64,000 nucleotides of DNA from Taibaiella sp. GTDB taxonomy: Bacteria > Bacteroidota > Bacteroidia > Chitinophagales > Chitinophagaceae. Position numbers and translations under genes: made by a program. The notes beneath the pieces were generated by a model. It searched no databases. It worked only from the letters and a program-made list of their open reading frames with translations, and had not been told where the DNA came from. Below are positions 54,228-63,337 of this stretch, piece by piece. The stretch is from the NCBI GenBank assembly GCA_019739295.1, contig JAHHDV010000026.1:140658-204657 (forward strand), read 5' to 3'. The stretch's first letter is position 1, and each line of letters begins with the position of its first letter.

Positions 54228-55223
54228 TTATTTATTCATCAGTTTACCGCCGATGTTTCCAACTGTTGAACCTGCGCCGGCTCCGGCGATGTTTCCAGCT
54301 TTCATTGCTGTGGAGTTTACATTGCGGGTAAAGTTTCCTGCGCCTCCGGCTTGGATTACCCAACCTGTTACTGTCGGTATAGTGAAGTACCCGATGATGC
54401 CGATAATCATAAAGATGATGTACACGGTATTGCTCGTATCAGGTATATAGGTGGGGTCGGCAAGCATTGCTATATCCCTTTCTAAAATGAGGGATTGTAT
54501 TCTTGCCAACATTGAGCTGAACAAATCCGAAACGGGAAGCCACAGGTAAACGCTGACGTATCTCGTAAGCCATTGTGTGAGCGTGGATTGAAAGCCGTCC
54601 CATACAGAAATAGCAAAGGCTATTGGTCCGAGTATGGAGAGGACTATCAGAAAAAACGTTCGTATGGTATCAATGACCAAAGCCGCTGCCTGAAAGAGTA
54701 TCTCCAATAGATTGCGAAACCAATCCTTTATTGCTTTTTCTATCTTGTAGGCTTGCCTGTCCATATACATACCCGCCATTGTGCCAACGTCGGAGGGCGA
54801 CCAACCCAGTTCGTCCAGTTTCTTGTCAAACTCTTCGTCTGATACCATATAGGCGGTTTCGGGGTTCCTGACCATTGCCTCGTATTCCAATTGGTCTTTT
54901 TGTTGTTGCAGCTTGTTCAGGTCAAGCACCTGGTCTTCGAGTATTTGGTGGGTTCCGGTTACTACCGGGCTTAATACCGCATTGATAGTTCCCAAAACGA
55001 TGGTCGGGAAGAACATAATACAAAGCCCTAAAGCGAACGGGCGTAGCAAAGGGAACATATCAATAGGTTCGGCACGGCTTAAAGCCTGCCAAACCTTTAA
55101 TGCCACATAGAACAATGCTCCCAATCCCGCCAAACCCTTAGCGACTGCCGCCATATCGCCTGCAAGCGGCATCATATCATCATAAAGCGACCGCAGGAGT
55201 TCGTGAAGATTATCCCATTCCAT
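54228..55223 (-). CDS. traJ: Conjugative transposon protein TraJ (VirB6-like)
   Basis: 331 residues with about six predicted membrane helices. N-terminal LHELLRSLYDDMMPLAGDMA, then GLAGLGALFYVALKVWQ, FPLLRPFALGLCIMFFP and GPIAFAISVWDGFQSTLTQW are typical of TraJ. The C-terminal tail is Gly/Ala-rich (AGNIAGAGAGSTVGNIGGKL). It is an inner-membrane component of the transfer channel. It follows the TraI gene by three bases. Confidence 0.93.
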   Translation of the reverse strand: MEWDNLHELLRSLYDDMMPLAGDMAAVAKGLAGLGALFYVALKVWQALSRAEPIDMFPLLRPFALGLCIMFFPTIVLGTINAVLSPVVTGTHQILEDQVLDLNKLQQQKDQLEYEAMVRNPETAYMVSDEEFDKKLDELGWSPSDVGTMAGMYMDRQAYKIEKAIKDWFRNLLEILFQAAALVIDTIRTFFLIVLSILGPIAFAISVWDGFQSTLTQWLTRYVSVYLWLPVSDLFSSMLARIQSLILERDIAMLADPTYIPDTSNTVYIIFMIIGIIGYFTIPTVTGWVIQAGGAGNFTRNVNSTAMKAGNIAGAGAGSTVGNIGGKLMNK

Positions 55224-55226
55224 AGT

Positions 55227-55860
55227 TTACCAGTATTTTTGGTTAGCAGTTCCATAGAGTTCAAGCACTCTTTTGGCATCATTTTTCTTTTTCGCTCTTA
55301 GGTAGCTTACAGAGATGTTCTTATTGGTATAGTAGCGTACAAGGCTGTGGTAGTCCTTAACCTCTTTGTAAACACGGTCAATAATATCCATACGCTCCTT
55401 GTCGTTCAGCGAAAGGCTCGAAGAGGTTACAATTTGTTTCAGCTCTTTCAACAGTTCGGTACTTTCATTAAGCAGTGCCGAATAACCATTGCCGATAGCA
55501 ACCAATTCCTGCGGTGTGAAATTTGGGTCGTTCATCATTTTTCCGAAGTTGTTCACGTACATTTCGGATACGTCACCGACTAACAATACCGTTTGCTGCA
55601 CCTTACGGGCATCTTTAACAAGGTTGTTAATGGCTTTCAACTTGTCGTAGTATTCCTTGCCCTGGTCATACACTTTCTTTACTTCGTTGAAGTTTTTAAT
55701 CACGTTTACTCACGGTCGAAGAAGTCTGTATGATTTCGTTCGCAGAGTTGATAATCCCTGAAGCCAGGTTTGCAGGGTCAGTAACCACAAATTGGGCTTT
55801 TGCTGACGGTGCAACGGCAAGCATTAGTGCCGTACACACCAGATACAATACTTTTTTCAT
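55227..55860 (-). CDS. traI: Conjugative transposon DUF4141 protein (TraI), frame broken at the N-terminus
   Basis: The ATG at 55860 opens a clear signal peptide (MKKVLYLVCTALMLAVAPSA) and FVVTDPANLASGI. Near 55707 an AAA replaces AA and produces a stop; in the next frame the protein continues VIKNFNEVKKVYDQGKEYYD, a long helical region, and NISVSYLRAKKKNDAKRVLE to the end. Corrected length is about 210 residues, right for DUF4141. The uncorrected open frame from 55703 would lose the signal peptide. Role: periplasmic component needed for transfer, possibly VirB5-like. Confidence 0.85.
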
Positions 55861-55888
55861 TGTTCTTGAAATTTTAAATTGTTAATGA

Positions 55889-58393
55889 CTATTGATTTAC
55901 TTTGTCCCGCCTTTGCATTGCGATGTGCTTAATGGCGAGTTCTACATTGCCGTCCAGTTCAGCAGCAAGCTGCATCACTTCCATTTTTTCGGTTTCTTCT
56001 GTCGTGTAGGCGAGGTATTCCTCCAAACTAACTTCGGTGGCATAGACTGCCGAGTGCGTACCACCTAAGCCAATCCAAACCTCTTTGTAAAGTCGGCTTG
56101 CATCGTTGTTCATATTGATGGAAAGTACCTGCCCTTTCTCTTTGTCCGTAAGCCCCAACATCGCCTGTATATCATCAAACTTGTTCATATACTTGCGTTG
56201 GTCAAGCAGGATTTTACAGTCGGAGTTATTGATGATACTTTCCTTGACAATGGGCGACTGGATAATATCATCGACCTCTTGCGTTACGACAATCGCTTCT
56301 CCGAAAAATTTGCGGACGGTCTTAAACAAATACTTGATGTATTCTGCCATTCCTTCTTTGGCTATCGCTTTCCAAGCCTCTTCAATCAGGATGAGCTTAC
56401 GAATACCTTTCAATCGGCGCATCTTGTTGATGAACACCTCCATAATGATGATGGTCACAATGGGAAAGAGGATTTTGTGGTCTTTAATCGCATCAATCTC
56501 AAACACGATAAAGCGTTTGGAAAGCAGGTCTAACTGCTTGTTGGAGTTCAGCAGGTAATCATATTCGCCACCCTTGTAATAGGGTTCGAGTACGTTCAGG
56601 AAGTTGGCAATGTCAAAGTCCTTTTCCCTGACCTGCTTTTCTTCCAGTACCTTGCGGTAGTCGCCTTTTACATACTCATAGAAACCGTTGAATGACGGGT
56701 AAACGTCTTCCGTTTTGATACGTTCGATATAACCGCTTACCGCATTGGAAAGGGCAACTTCTTCAGAACGGGTTGGCGGCTCATCGTCACGTTTCCATAA
56801 GGTCAGTATCAAAGTCTTGATACTTTCCCGCTTCTCAATGTCGAACACGCCATCATCGGTATAGAAAGGGTTAAAGGCAATGGGGTTATCTTCGGTATAA
56901 GTGAAGTAAACACCGTCTTCGCCTTTGGTCTTTCCTTTGATGAGTTCGCACAAGCCCTGATAAGAGTTACCCGTATCTACCAACAGTACGTGTGCGCCCT
57001 GTTCATAATACTGCCGTACCATATGGTTAGTGAAGAACGATTTACCACTTCCCGATGGACCAAGTATAAACTTGTTCCGGTTCGTAATGATACCACGCTT
57101 CATAGGCAGGTCGGAAATATCCAAATGGATAGGTTTTCCTGTAAGCCTGTCAGCCATCTTGATACCGAACGGCGAGGGCGAATTGTGGTAGTTGGTTTCT
57201 TCCGTGAAGAAGCACAATGCAGGCTCAATAAAAGTGTAAAAACTTTCCTCACTGGGGAAGTCGCCCGCATTGCCGGGCATACCTGCCCAATACAAAGTGG
57301 CTACGTCCGTAGTGTTGTGCCGAGGCTTACACTCCATCAATGCCAATGCACTACCGCAATCATTCTTTAGCTGTTTCAGTTCCGCAGGGTCTTCCGACCA
57401 CGCTATAATGTTGAAGTGCGCACGGATTGAAGAAAGCCCGAAGCTGTGGGCTTCGTTCAGGTACTTTTCTATCCACTCTTTGTTGATTTGGTTGGCACGG
57501 CTGTAACGAGCCAGTGAGTGCATATTCCTTGCGGACTTCTCAAACTTTTGCAGGTTGTCTTCGCTGTTATCCAAAAAAATGTACTGGTTGTAAATGTGGT
57601 TGCAGCTTAACAGCAAGCCCACGGGTGCGGCGAATGAAAGGCGGCAGTCGCTACGGTCGGTAGATAGCTTTTCAAAACGGGTATCTGCCGATACCGTTCC
57701 GGGCAGGTCGTCCGTATCTGAAAGTGTATGCAGGCTTAACCTTTTGTTACCGATGCGTACTTCTTCGTTTCCGAGTGCGATGTCCTGCATTGGTGTTCCG
57801 GCTCCCCTCGATAACGTGAGGTACTGTTCCAGTAATCCCTGTGTATCTTCCGTTCCGATAATGTCCTCTTCGGTCAAACGCCGCAGGCTAACAAAACCGC
57901 TATCGTTCACGATACGCTCAAACTGGGCGACCGCCTCCATAAAGCGGTGTATCGTTTCCTTGTTCCTGATTTCCTTTGGTATCAACGTACCTTTGCAAAG
58001 CGAACTGAAGTTGCTTTGCATCCGCATTCTTTCCTTTGTGGTCTTCGTCAGGAACAGGTAGCAATAATGGTTCAGGAACGGTCGCTCGTTGAAATGGCGT
58101 TGATAGGACTTTGATAAAAAGCTCTGGTCTTCGATTGCCAAATCGGGCGCATAGCTTTCCTTAATGTACCAATCCTGTTTGTGAATGACCGTAAAATCAG
58201 GCAGGGTTTTGATAGCCTTGTGCCAGGCGGAGTGTATGGCTTCGTATTCCGCAGAAGCTACCGTGAACAGTTCCGGCAGGCGCACTTCAAAGCAGGCGGT
58301 AATGTCCGCATCTTTGGATAAGATGCAGTTGTTCTCTACTGCCAACAAAGGAAATTTATTTTCCAGTGTGGTGGTCTTTGCTACATTTCTCAT
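55889..58393 (-). CDS. traG: Conjugation ATPase TraG (VirB4-like)
   Basis: 834 residues. N-terminal LENKFPLLAVENNCILSKDA is the Bacteroidota TraG opening. Walker A is LGPSGSGKSFFTNH; Walker B is KLILIEEAWKAIAKEGM; the conserved TVRKFFGEAIVVTQEVDDII follows. It is the large hexameric ATPase powering pilus or channel assembly, VirB4/TrwK type. The ATG overlaps the stop of traF by four bases (ATGA). The reading frame is intact, one of the few long ICE genes without indels. Confidence 0.96.
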   Translation of the reverse strand: MRNVAKTTTLENKFPLLAVENNCILSKDADITACFEVRLPELFTVASAEYEAIHSAWHKAIKTLPDFTVIHKQDWYIKESYAPDLAIEDQSFLSKSYQRHFNERPFLNHYCYLFLTKTTKERMRMQSNFSSLCKGTLIPKEIRNKETIHRFMEAVAQFERIVNDSGFVSLRRLTEEDIIGTEDTQGLLEQYLTLSRGAGTPMQDIALGNEEVRIGNKRLSLHTLSDTDDLPGTVSADTRFEKLSTDRSDCRLSFAAPVGLLLSCNHIYNQYIFLDNSEDNLQKFEKSARNMHSLARYSRANQINKEWIEKYLNEAHSFGLSSIRAHFNIIAWSEDPAELKQLKNDCGSALALMECKPRHNTTDVATLYWAGMPGNAGDFPSEESFYTFIEPALCFFTEETNYHNSPSPFGIKMADRLTGKPIHLDISDLPMKRGIITNRNKFILGPSGSGKSFFTNHMVRQYYEQGAHVLLVDTGNSYQGLCELIKGKTKGEDGVYFTYTEDNPIAFNPFYTDDGVFDIEKRESIKTLILTLWKRDDEPPTRSEEVALSNAVSGYIERIKTEDVYPSFNGFYEYVKGDYRKVLEEKQVREKDFDIANFLNVLEPYYKGGEYDYLLNSNKQLDLLSKRFIVFEIDAIKDHKILFPIVTIIIMEVFINKMRRLKGIRKLILIEEAWKAIAKEGMAEYIKYLFKTVRKFFGEAIVVTQEVDDIIQSPIVKESIINNSDCKILLDQRKYMNKFDDIQAMLGLTDKEKGQVLSINMNNDASRLYKEVWIGLGGTHSAVYATEVSLEEYLAYTTEETEKMEVMQLAAELDGNVELAIKHIAMQRRDKVNQ

Positions 58394-58719
58394 ACGGCAT
58401 TCTGTTTAGGTGTGAATTTTAAATAGCGGTGTACAGGCTTGCGGCAGATGATGTAGCGGGGATGCCTTTTATTGGCTGCAATTTTCATCAGCCCGTGTTC
58501 GCCGTACTTCCTGTTGAGCGAAAAGGTCTGCCATATAATGAGCGAAGCACCGCCTGCTCCGAGGAACAGGCAGATGTAGGAGTTTACGCCTGCCATATAC
58601 AGTATCATCACGAGGATAAGCGTACCGAGCAGCCCACCTGCGAAAATGAACAGGTATTGCGCTTTCAGCCCTTTAAATTCCACCGTCCTGCCGATGCCTT
58701 TGTTGATATTGTAATTCAT
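58390..58719 (-). CDS. traF: Conjugative transposon protein TraF (DUF4133)
   Basis: 109 residues from ATG 58719 (MNYNINKGIGRTVEFKGLKA), the standard TraF opening; an upstream frame start at 58794 lies inside traE. Two membrane helices follow (YLFIFAGGLLGTLILVMILY, YICLFLGAGGASLIIWQ), then HGLMKIAANKRHPRYI. It resembles VirB3 in size and position. It is translationally coupled to traG. Confidence 0.92.
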   Translation of the reverse strand: MNYNINKGIGRTVEFKGLKAQYLFIFAGGLLGTLILVMILYMAGVNSYICLFLGAGGASLIIWQTFSLNRKYGEHGLMKIAANKRHPRYIICRKPVHRYLKFTPKQNAV

Positions 58720-58730
58720 AAGGCAAAGGA

Positions 58731-59036
58731 TTAAAGGAAGAATGAACGCAGGATGGTAGCGGCAACAATCAAGAAGATACACGCACCGAACCACGAAGCT
58801 GCGGTCTTGCTCGTGTCGGGGTCGCCGGAACTGAATTTGTTGTAAACCTTAACGCCCCCGATTAACCCGACTACCGCACCGATGGCGTAGATTAACTGCG
58901 TTGCGGGGTCGAAATAACTTGTTACCATTTGGGTAGCCTCGTTGATACCTGCCGAGCCGTTTCCCTGTGCGAACGCACCAATTCCTGACAGCATTGCCAC
59001 GGCTGCCAGCAAAACTTTTTTTCTCTGTTTTTCCAT
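58731..59036 (-). CDS. traE: Conjugative transposon protein TraE (DUF4134)
   Basis: 101 residues: a cleavable signal (KKVLLAAVAMLSGIGAFAQ), then GINEATQMVTSYFDPATQLI and two membrane helices with YAIGAVVGLIGGVKVYNKF and ASWFGACIFLIVAATILRSF. This is the DUF4134/VirB2-like pilin-type subunit. It is the most upstream tra gene seen; traA-D are not in the next 5 kb. Confidence 0.94.
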   Translation of the reverse strand: MEKQRKKVLLAAVAMLSGIGAFAQGNGSAGINEATQMVTSYFDPATQLIYAIGAVVGLIGGVKVYNKFSSGDPDTSKTAASWFGACIFLIVAATILRSFFL

Positions 59037-59225
59037 AATTGAAACACATTAATTTGTTACTGTTTATCCCGCACCTTGCGAGCTTTCGGGACAAATGTCT
59101 TGTGGAAAAAGAGGCGTTATAAGAAAGTGGCAGTCAAAGGAAGTGTTTGGCTGTGAGTGGCTTTGTTGGTGGGGACTTCCAGAACGGAAGTACAAATGAT
59201 GGGAGGCTTTTATTGCAATTTACAG

Positions 59226-59256
59226 TTGGTTCAATGCAACTTTTAAATTACATTTG
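59226..59256 (+). promoter_or_regulatory. Bacteroidota-type promoter of the defence operon
   Basis: TTG at 59226-59228 and TACATTTG at 59249-59256 (exact TAnnTTTG) are separated by 20 bases, the normal -33/-7 spacing. The element is 38 bases before the XRE regulator start. Confidence 0.6.
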
Positions 59257-59293
59257 TACATTCATAATAAAGTCAATTTTAATCCTTTTTGAG

Positions 59294-59509
59294 ATGAAAA
59301 TATCAGGCAGACATATTGGAGAAATGCTGAAGGAAGCCAGAGAACAAAGACAGCTAACTCAAGAACAATTAGCCCAAAAAGTGGGTAAGAAAAGGAGTTA
59401 CATTTCTAAGGTCGAAACTGATTATGGCAATAATATCAAACTTCAAACCCTTAAAGAGATAGTAGAAAAGGGATTTGACGGTACGGTTAAAATTAATTTG
59501 GAACTCTGA
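59294..59509 (+). CDS. XRE-family helix-turn-helix regulator
   Basis: 71 residues from ATG 59294 (MKISGRHIGEMLKEAREQRQ); the earlier in-frame start at 59147 precedes the promoter. The HTH is LTQEQLAQKVGKKRSYISKV. Such small regulators often control toxin or defence operons. Its stop is seven bases before the ABC-3C effector gene, so it probably represses this operon. Confidence 0.85.
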   Translation: MKISGRHIGEMLKEAREQRQLTQEQLAQKVGKKRSYISKVETDYGNNIKLQTLKEIVEKGFDGTVKINLEL

Positions 59510-59516
59510 TTTGTAT

Positions 59517-60414
59517 ATGGATAAATTATTGAAGAACGCTTTTAAAATGCAAATTCAATCCAAAGAAGGATTTGAGTTCGAAGAATTTATTGATGAACTG
59601 TTTCTTTTGAAATATGGCGTTGATAACTATACGCCCATCAGGAGGAATAAGGATAAAGGCAATGACGGTACTATTTTGCCCGAACAAAAGATATTGGCTT
59701 GTTATGCGCCAAGAAAATATAGCAAAACTGATTTTGAAACAAAAGTTTTAGGTGCAGCAAATAAAGAAGGAGATTTTGAAAAATACCAAAAAAAACTGGA
59801 AAGACAAATTTCCAAATTGGGAAATGTATGTTAACCACGAAGTGTCACCGGAACAATTTACACTAATTCAGGGTTTAGATGGCGATACTTCGATTAAGGG
59901 GATAGACCAAATTCTTTCTATTGTTGATGAACTTGTATCAAGTAAAAAAAGGAAACTTGCAGCCTACTTAGGCATTGAAAACTTTTTTATACAGGACTAC
60001 ATTCAGGAAATCATTAATGACCTACTGAATGCCTCAAACGAAGAAGATAAAGCTCTGCATTTCGACAGGAAAACATTAGTCCCTCCCCAAAAGAAAATCG
60101 AACTCAACTTTGAACAGGAAGATTGGGATGGGATGAACTCGGAAATGGTATTGGTTATGGCGGAGTTTAATACGATTACCAATATACTTTCGGGATATAA
60201 TGATGATGAGATTAATACCCTGAAAAGAAGGGTTATAAATGATTACAATAAACTTTCAGGAAATTTCAAGGAGAGATTATATAATCTGACCGACCAATAT
60301 ACAACGACATATGGAAACATTAAAGATGATGAATATGTAAAATGCGTAAAATCTATATTGCTGTATATGTTTGAACAGTGTTTAATAGGCAGAAAAACAG
60401 AAAATGAACTATGA
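59517..60414 (+). CDS. ABC-three component system nuclease effector, frame broken
   Basis: About 298 residues when joined. N-terminal nuclease-like domain: GFEFEEFIDELFLLKYG, RRNKDKGNDGTILPEQ and KILACYAPRKYS, matching the PD-(D/E)xK-like fold seen in ABC-3C effectors. An A run near 59787 has eight A where seven give KYQKNWKDKFPNW. The second piece has FTLIQGLDGDTSIKGIDQIL and ends LLYMFEQCLIGRKTE, a C-terminal domain typical of ABC-3C effectors. The end overlaps the middle-component start (ATGA). The nuclease is expected to be triggered by the ATPase on phage infection; this is inferred from the family. Confidence 0.8.
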
Positions 60415-60701
60415 TATTACCGCAGCCTGAAAGCAATCTTAAAACCAACCTTATGGTATTGGGAGCAGATATTATAAGTATTATGGGTAATTCCCCTTTC
60501 AAAAACAAATACGTTATCGTGGATGATATAATGAATAAGTTTTTAAACAGGGATAAAGATAGGACACCCGACCTTTTTCTGTATGCCTTGACCTTCTTGC
60601 ATACGATTGGCAGCATTGAGAAAAAAGGATATAAAATTAAATTGGTAAAGAAAGAAAACCAAGAAGAAAATCAAACAAGTTTATTCGACAATGTTAATTA
60701 G
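60411..60701 (+). CDS. ABC-three component system middle component (MC6-like)
   Basis: 96 residues starting MILPQPESNLKTNLMVLGAD, the pattern of ABC-3C middle components (Met-Ile-Leu-Pro, then a helix-turn-helix-like part), with DIMNKFLNRDKDRTPDLFLY, ALTFLHTIGSIEKKGYKIKL. It overlaps the effector stop by four bases and the ATPase start by 11, the typical coupling of these three genes. It is thought to bridge effector and ATPase. Confidence 0.82.
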   Translation: MILPQPESNLKTNLMVLGADIISIMGNSPFKNKYVIVDDIMNKFLNRDKDRTPDLFLYALTFLHTIGSIEKKGYKIKLVKKENQEENQTSLFDNVN

Positions 60702-62475
60702 AATATATTCAGAAACCAACCTTATAGATGCTGTTCCATTTCACAATGGAATAAACATCATATTGGGCAAATACTCTGGGGATAAAGAAGCACGAGGGAT
60801 TAATGGTATTGGCAAATCTACGTTGGTCAGGCTTGTTGATTTTACCTTATTAAGCGGTAAAGCAGAAAAAAGATTTGCTCAAAAAAAGTATGACTTTTTA
60901 CGTGATGATGAACACACGATTACTTTAGAAATTGAAGTACAGGAACAAAAATATTTTATCAAGAGGGGCTTTGCCGATACAAAAAAAATATTTTTCGGGA
61001 AGCGACCGGATGCTCTTGATGAATATGAAAAATCTGAAATGCCGAAATTGCTGGAAGGGATATTTTTTCCGACAGAGAACAACGAAGTATTCTTTGAAGG
61101 AAAAAGATATGGAACGTTGATGGAATTTTTTTGTTAAGGACGACTTGCAAAGTCAGCAAAGAGTTGACCCTTTAAATTTTGTTTCTTACAATGCCAATGC
61201 AAGAGAAAAGGCATTGTATAATTTTTATTTGCTAAATCTCCCGACAAAAACACTTTTAAAATATAACGAAGTATCTTCTGAATACGAAAGGTATAATAAT
61301 ACGGTAAAATCCCTTTCAGAAAAGGTTAAAGCAGATACAGGTAAAGATATTCAGGAATTTAGAACAGAGCGGTTAAAGATTGAAAAAGGACATTGCTGCA
61401 CTCGAAGGCAGCCTGAAGGAATACAATTTTTCTTGCTAATCACAAAGAAATAGAACAAAAATTAAATCAGGTTATATCTGAAATTAACGAGCAATCTGTC
61501 ATCTATCATAATACAAACCGGAAATTAGAAAAACTAAAATCCTCTTACAATGATGTGTCTTCTATCGACCTGGACAAAATTCGTAAGCTCTACAATGAAA
61601 CCGTAGCAACATTCGGCAACTTTGTAAAAAGGAGTTTTGGATGAAGTTATAGACTTTAAAAAAACAACTACTGACGAATAGGAATAAATATTTGTTGGAA
61701 GAAGAAAAGAAATTACAATCATCAATCGACCAGAGTTTAACGCAGCTTGAAAAATTAGAAAAGAACAGGAGCCAATTATTTTCATTGCTAAAAGAGAGAG
61801 GTGCATTGGATAGGATTGAAAGCACTTATGAAAGATTAGTCAATGAAAAAAACACTTTTAGAACGGAATACCTCAATTGTACGAGAAATTGACGAAATAG
61901 AAGAGATATTGGGAAACTCCAATATTGTTATCGCAGAATTAAAAGAGAGATATTGTCAGCGAGCTAAATAAGCAGCAATCATACCTTGATGAGTTGAGAT
62001 TGTTATTTCAGCAAATTCTTGAAAATGCAATTTATTTAGATGAAGAATTTGACAACTCTTATTTTAATATCACATTAAACTCTACTTCGCCGAGAAACCA
62101 ATTGCCTTTTAAAATAAGTTTGGAAATCCCTAAAGCTGATGCGTTAGGACAAGAGCGTTTGAAAATCGTAGCGTATGATTTAATGGTCTTTTTAAAGGAG
62201 CAGGATTGACAAGCGTAATATTCCGGATTTTCTTGTACACGATGGTGTATTTCACGCCATATCATACAAAACAATATCCAATGTCCTGAACTATATGTAC
62301 CACAAATCAAACGAGCTGCATAACTTTTCAGTATATCCTTACTTTCAATGAAGACGAAATTGATTTAAACGGGGATGAAAATAAGTTTGGCAAGTTCGAT
62401 TTTGATTGGTCTAAACAAGTGATTGCTGAATTCTCAGATACCGAACAGGAAACAATTTTTAAACGATTTTTTTAA
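60691..62475 (+). CDS. ABC-three component system ATPase (DUF2326-type), frame broken many times
   Basis: SMC/Rad50-like ABC ATPase of about 595 residues. The first piece has IRIYSETNLIDAVPFHNGIN and Walker A GINGIGKSTLVRLVDFTLL, then PKLLEGIFFPTENNEVFFEG. Later pieces, in varying frames, form coiled-coil sequence (KTLLKYNEVSSEYERYNN, KEIEQKLNQVISEINE) and the C-terminal head ending FDWSKQVIAEFSDTEQ. Indels are seen near 61128 (T run), 61390, 61640, 61870, 62205 and 62332. The stop at 62475 is directly followed by the next start. Low G+C and homopolymers here may explain the error density. Confidence 0.75.
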
Positions 62476-63296
62476 ATGGCAAACTATCAATTACCTCCTT
62501 TAAAAGATGAAAGGTTATTTGAGGAACTCACTTGTGATTTATTCAATTTTGTAGAGAATACCTCGTCATATGAGAATACAGATTTTCAGACGTTTGGTGT
62601 GAAAGGACAAAATCAGAAAGGTATTGATGTCTTTTCTTCTAAAACAAAAAACGGTTATACAGTGCAAATTGAAAAGTATTGGAAGAAAAGATGAAACTAT
62701 AAGGAAAATTCTAATTCAGGATATAAATACTGATTTAGAAAAAGCAAGGGATTTAGCGATTGATTTCGACAAATTTGTTTTTGTTTCTACATTTCGTGAC
62801 GATGCTCAAATACAGGAATACCTAAATCAAATTAAAAAAGAACAGGAAACTACCATTTCATTTATATTATTGGGGATGGGATACCATAACAAAAACATAT
62901 TGAACAATCAGAGGCTTTATTACATAAGTATTTTCCAAAGTTTGTAAAAAAAATCCAAGCCTATAAAGCCCAAAAATTGAATTACCAGACGGAGCGTTAG
63001 GCAAAGAGCTTTCCAAGAAGAAACTATATTGATTATTTGAAAAAGCGATATGGCGATTGGAAACAAGTTGAATTAAACAAAAAAGGGGAAAAATTTAATT
63101 GGGCTGCATTCACTATTTCATTGTCTAAAAGATATAAAGCATCAGGGATTAATTATATTGATGTTTCGACACTTTGATGATTTAGCATCGTATCTAAAAA
63201 GCCGAATTGATGGTACAATAATGGGAAAAGTGAACAAGTCTAAAGGAATAAAAAAACTATTCTGTGTTTGAAGAGTTCTCGGAAACTGAAATCTAA
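62476..63296 (+). CDS. PD-(D/E)xK-like nuclease of the defence operon, frame broken
   Basis: The ATG follows the ATPase stop with no gap. N-terminal ERLFEELTCDLFNFVENTSS and FQTFGVKGQNQKGIDVFSSK, then after a shift near 62665 YTVQCKLKS, giving the D...QxK arrangement of restriction-like nucleases. A region DINTDLEKARDLAIDFDKFV and VFVSTFRDDAQIQEYL follows. Further indels are near 62875, 62940, 63000, 63170 and 63265. The last pieces (YIDYLKKRYGDWKQVELNKK, FEEFSETEI) end at 63296. It may be a separate effector paired with the next AAA gene, or an extra ABC-3C component. Confidence 0.6.
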
Positions 63297-63337
63297 AAAT
63301 ATTGGTAGATTTCAAACTTAAAAAACCTTATTTTCTA

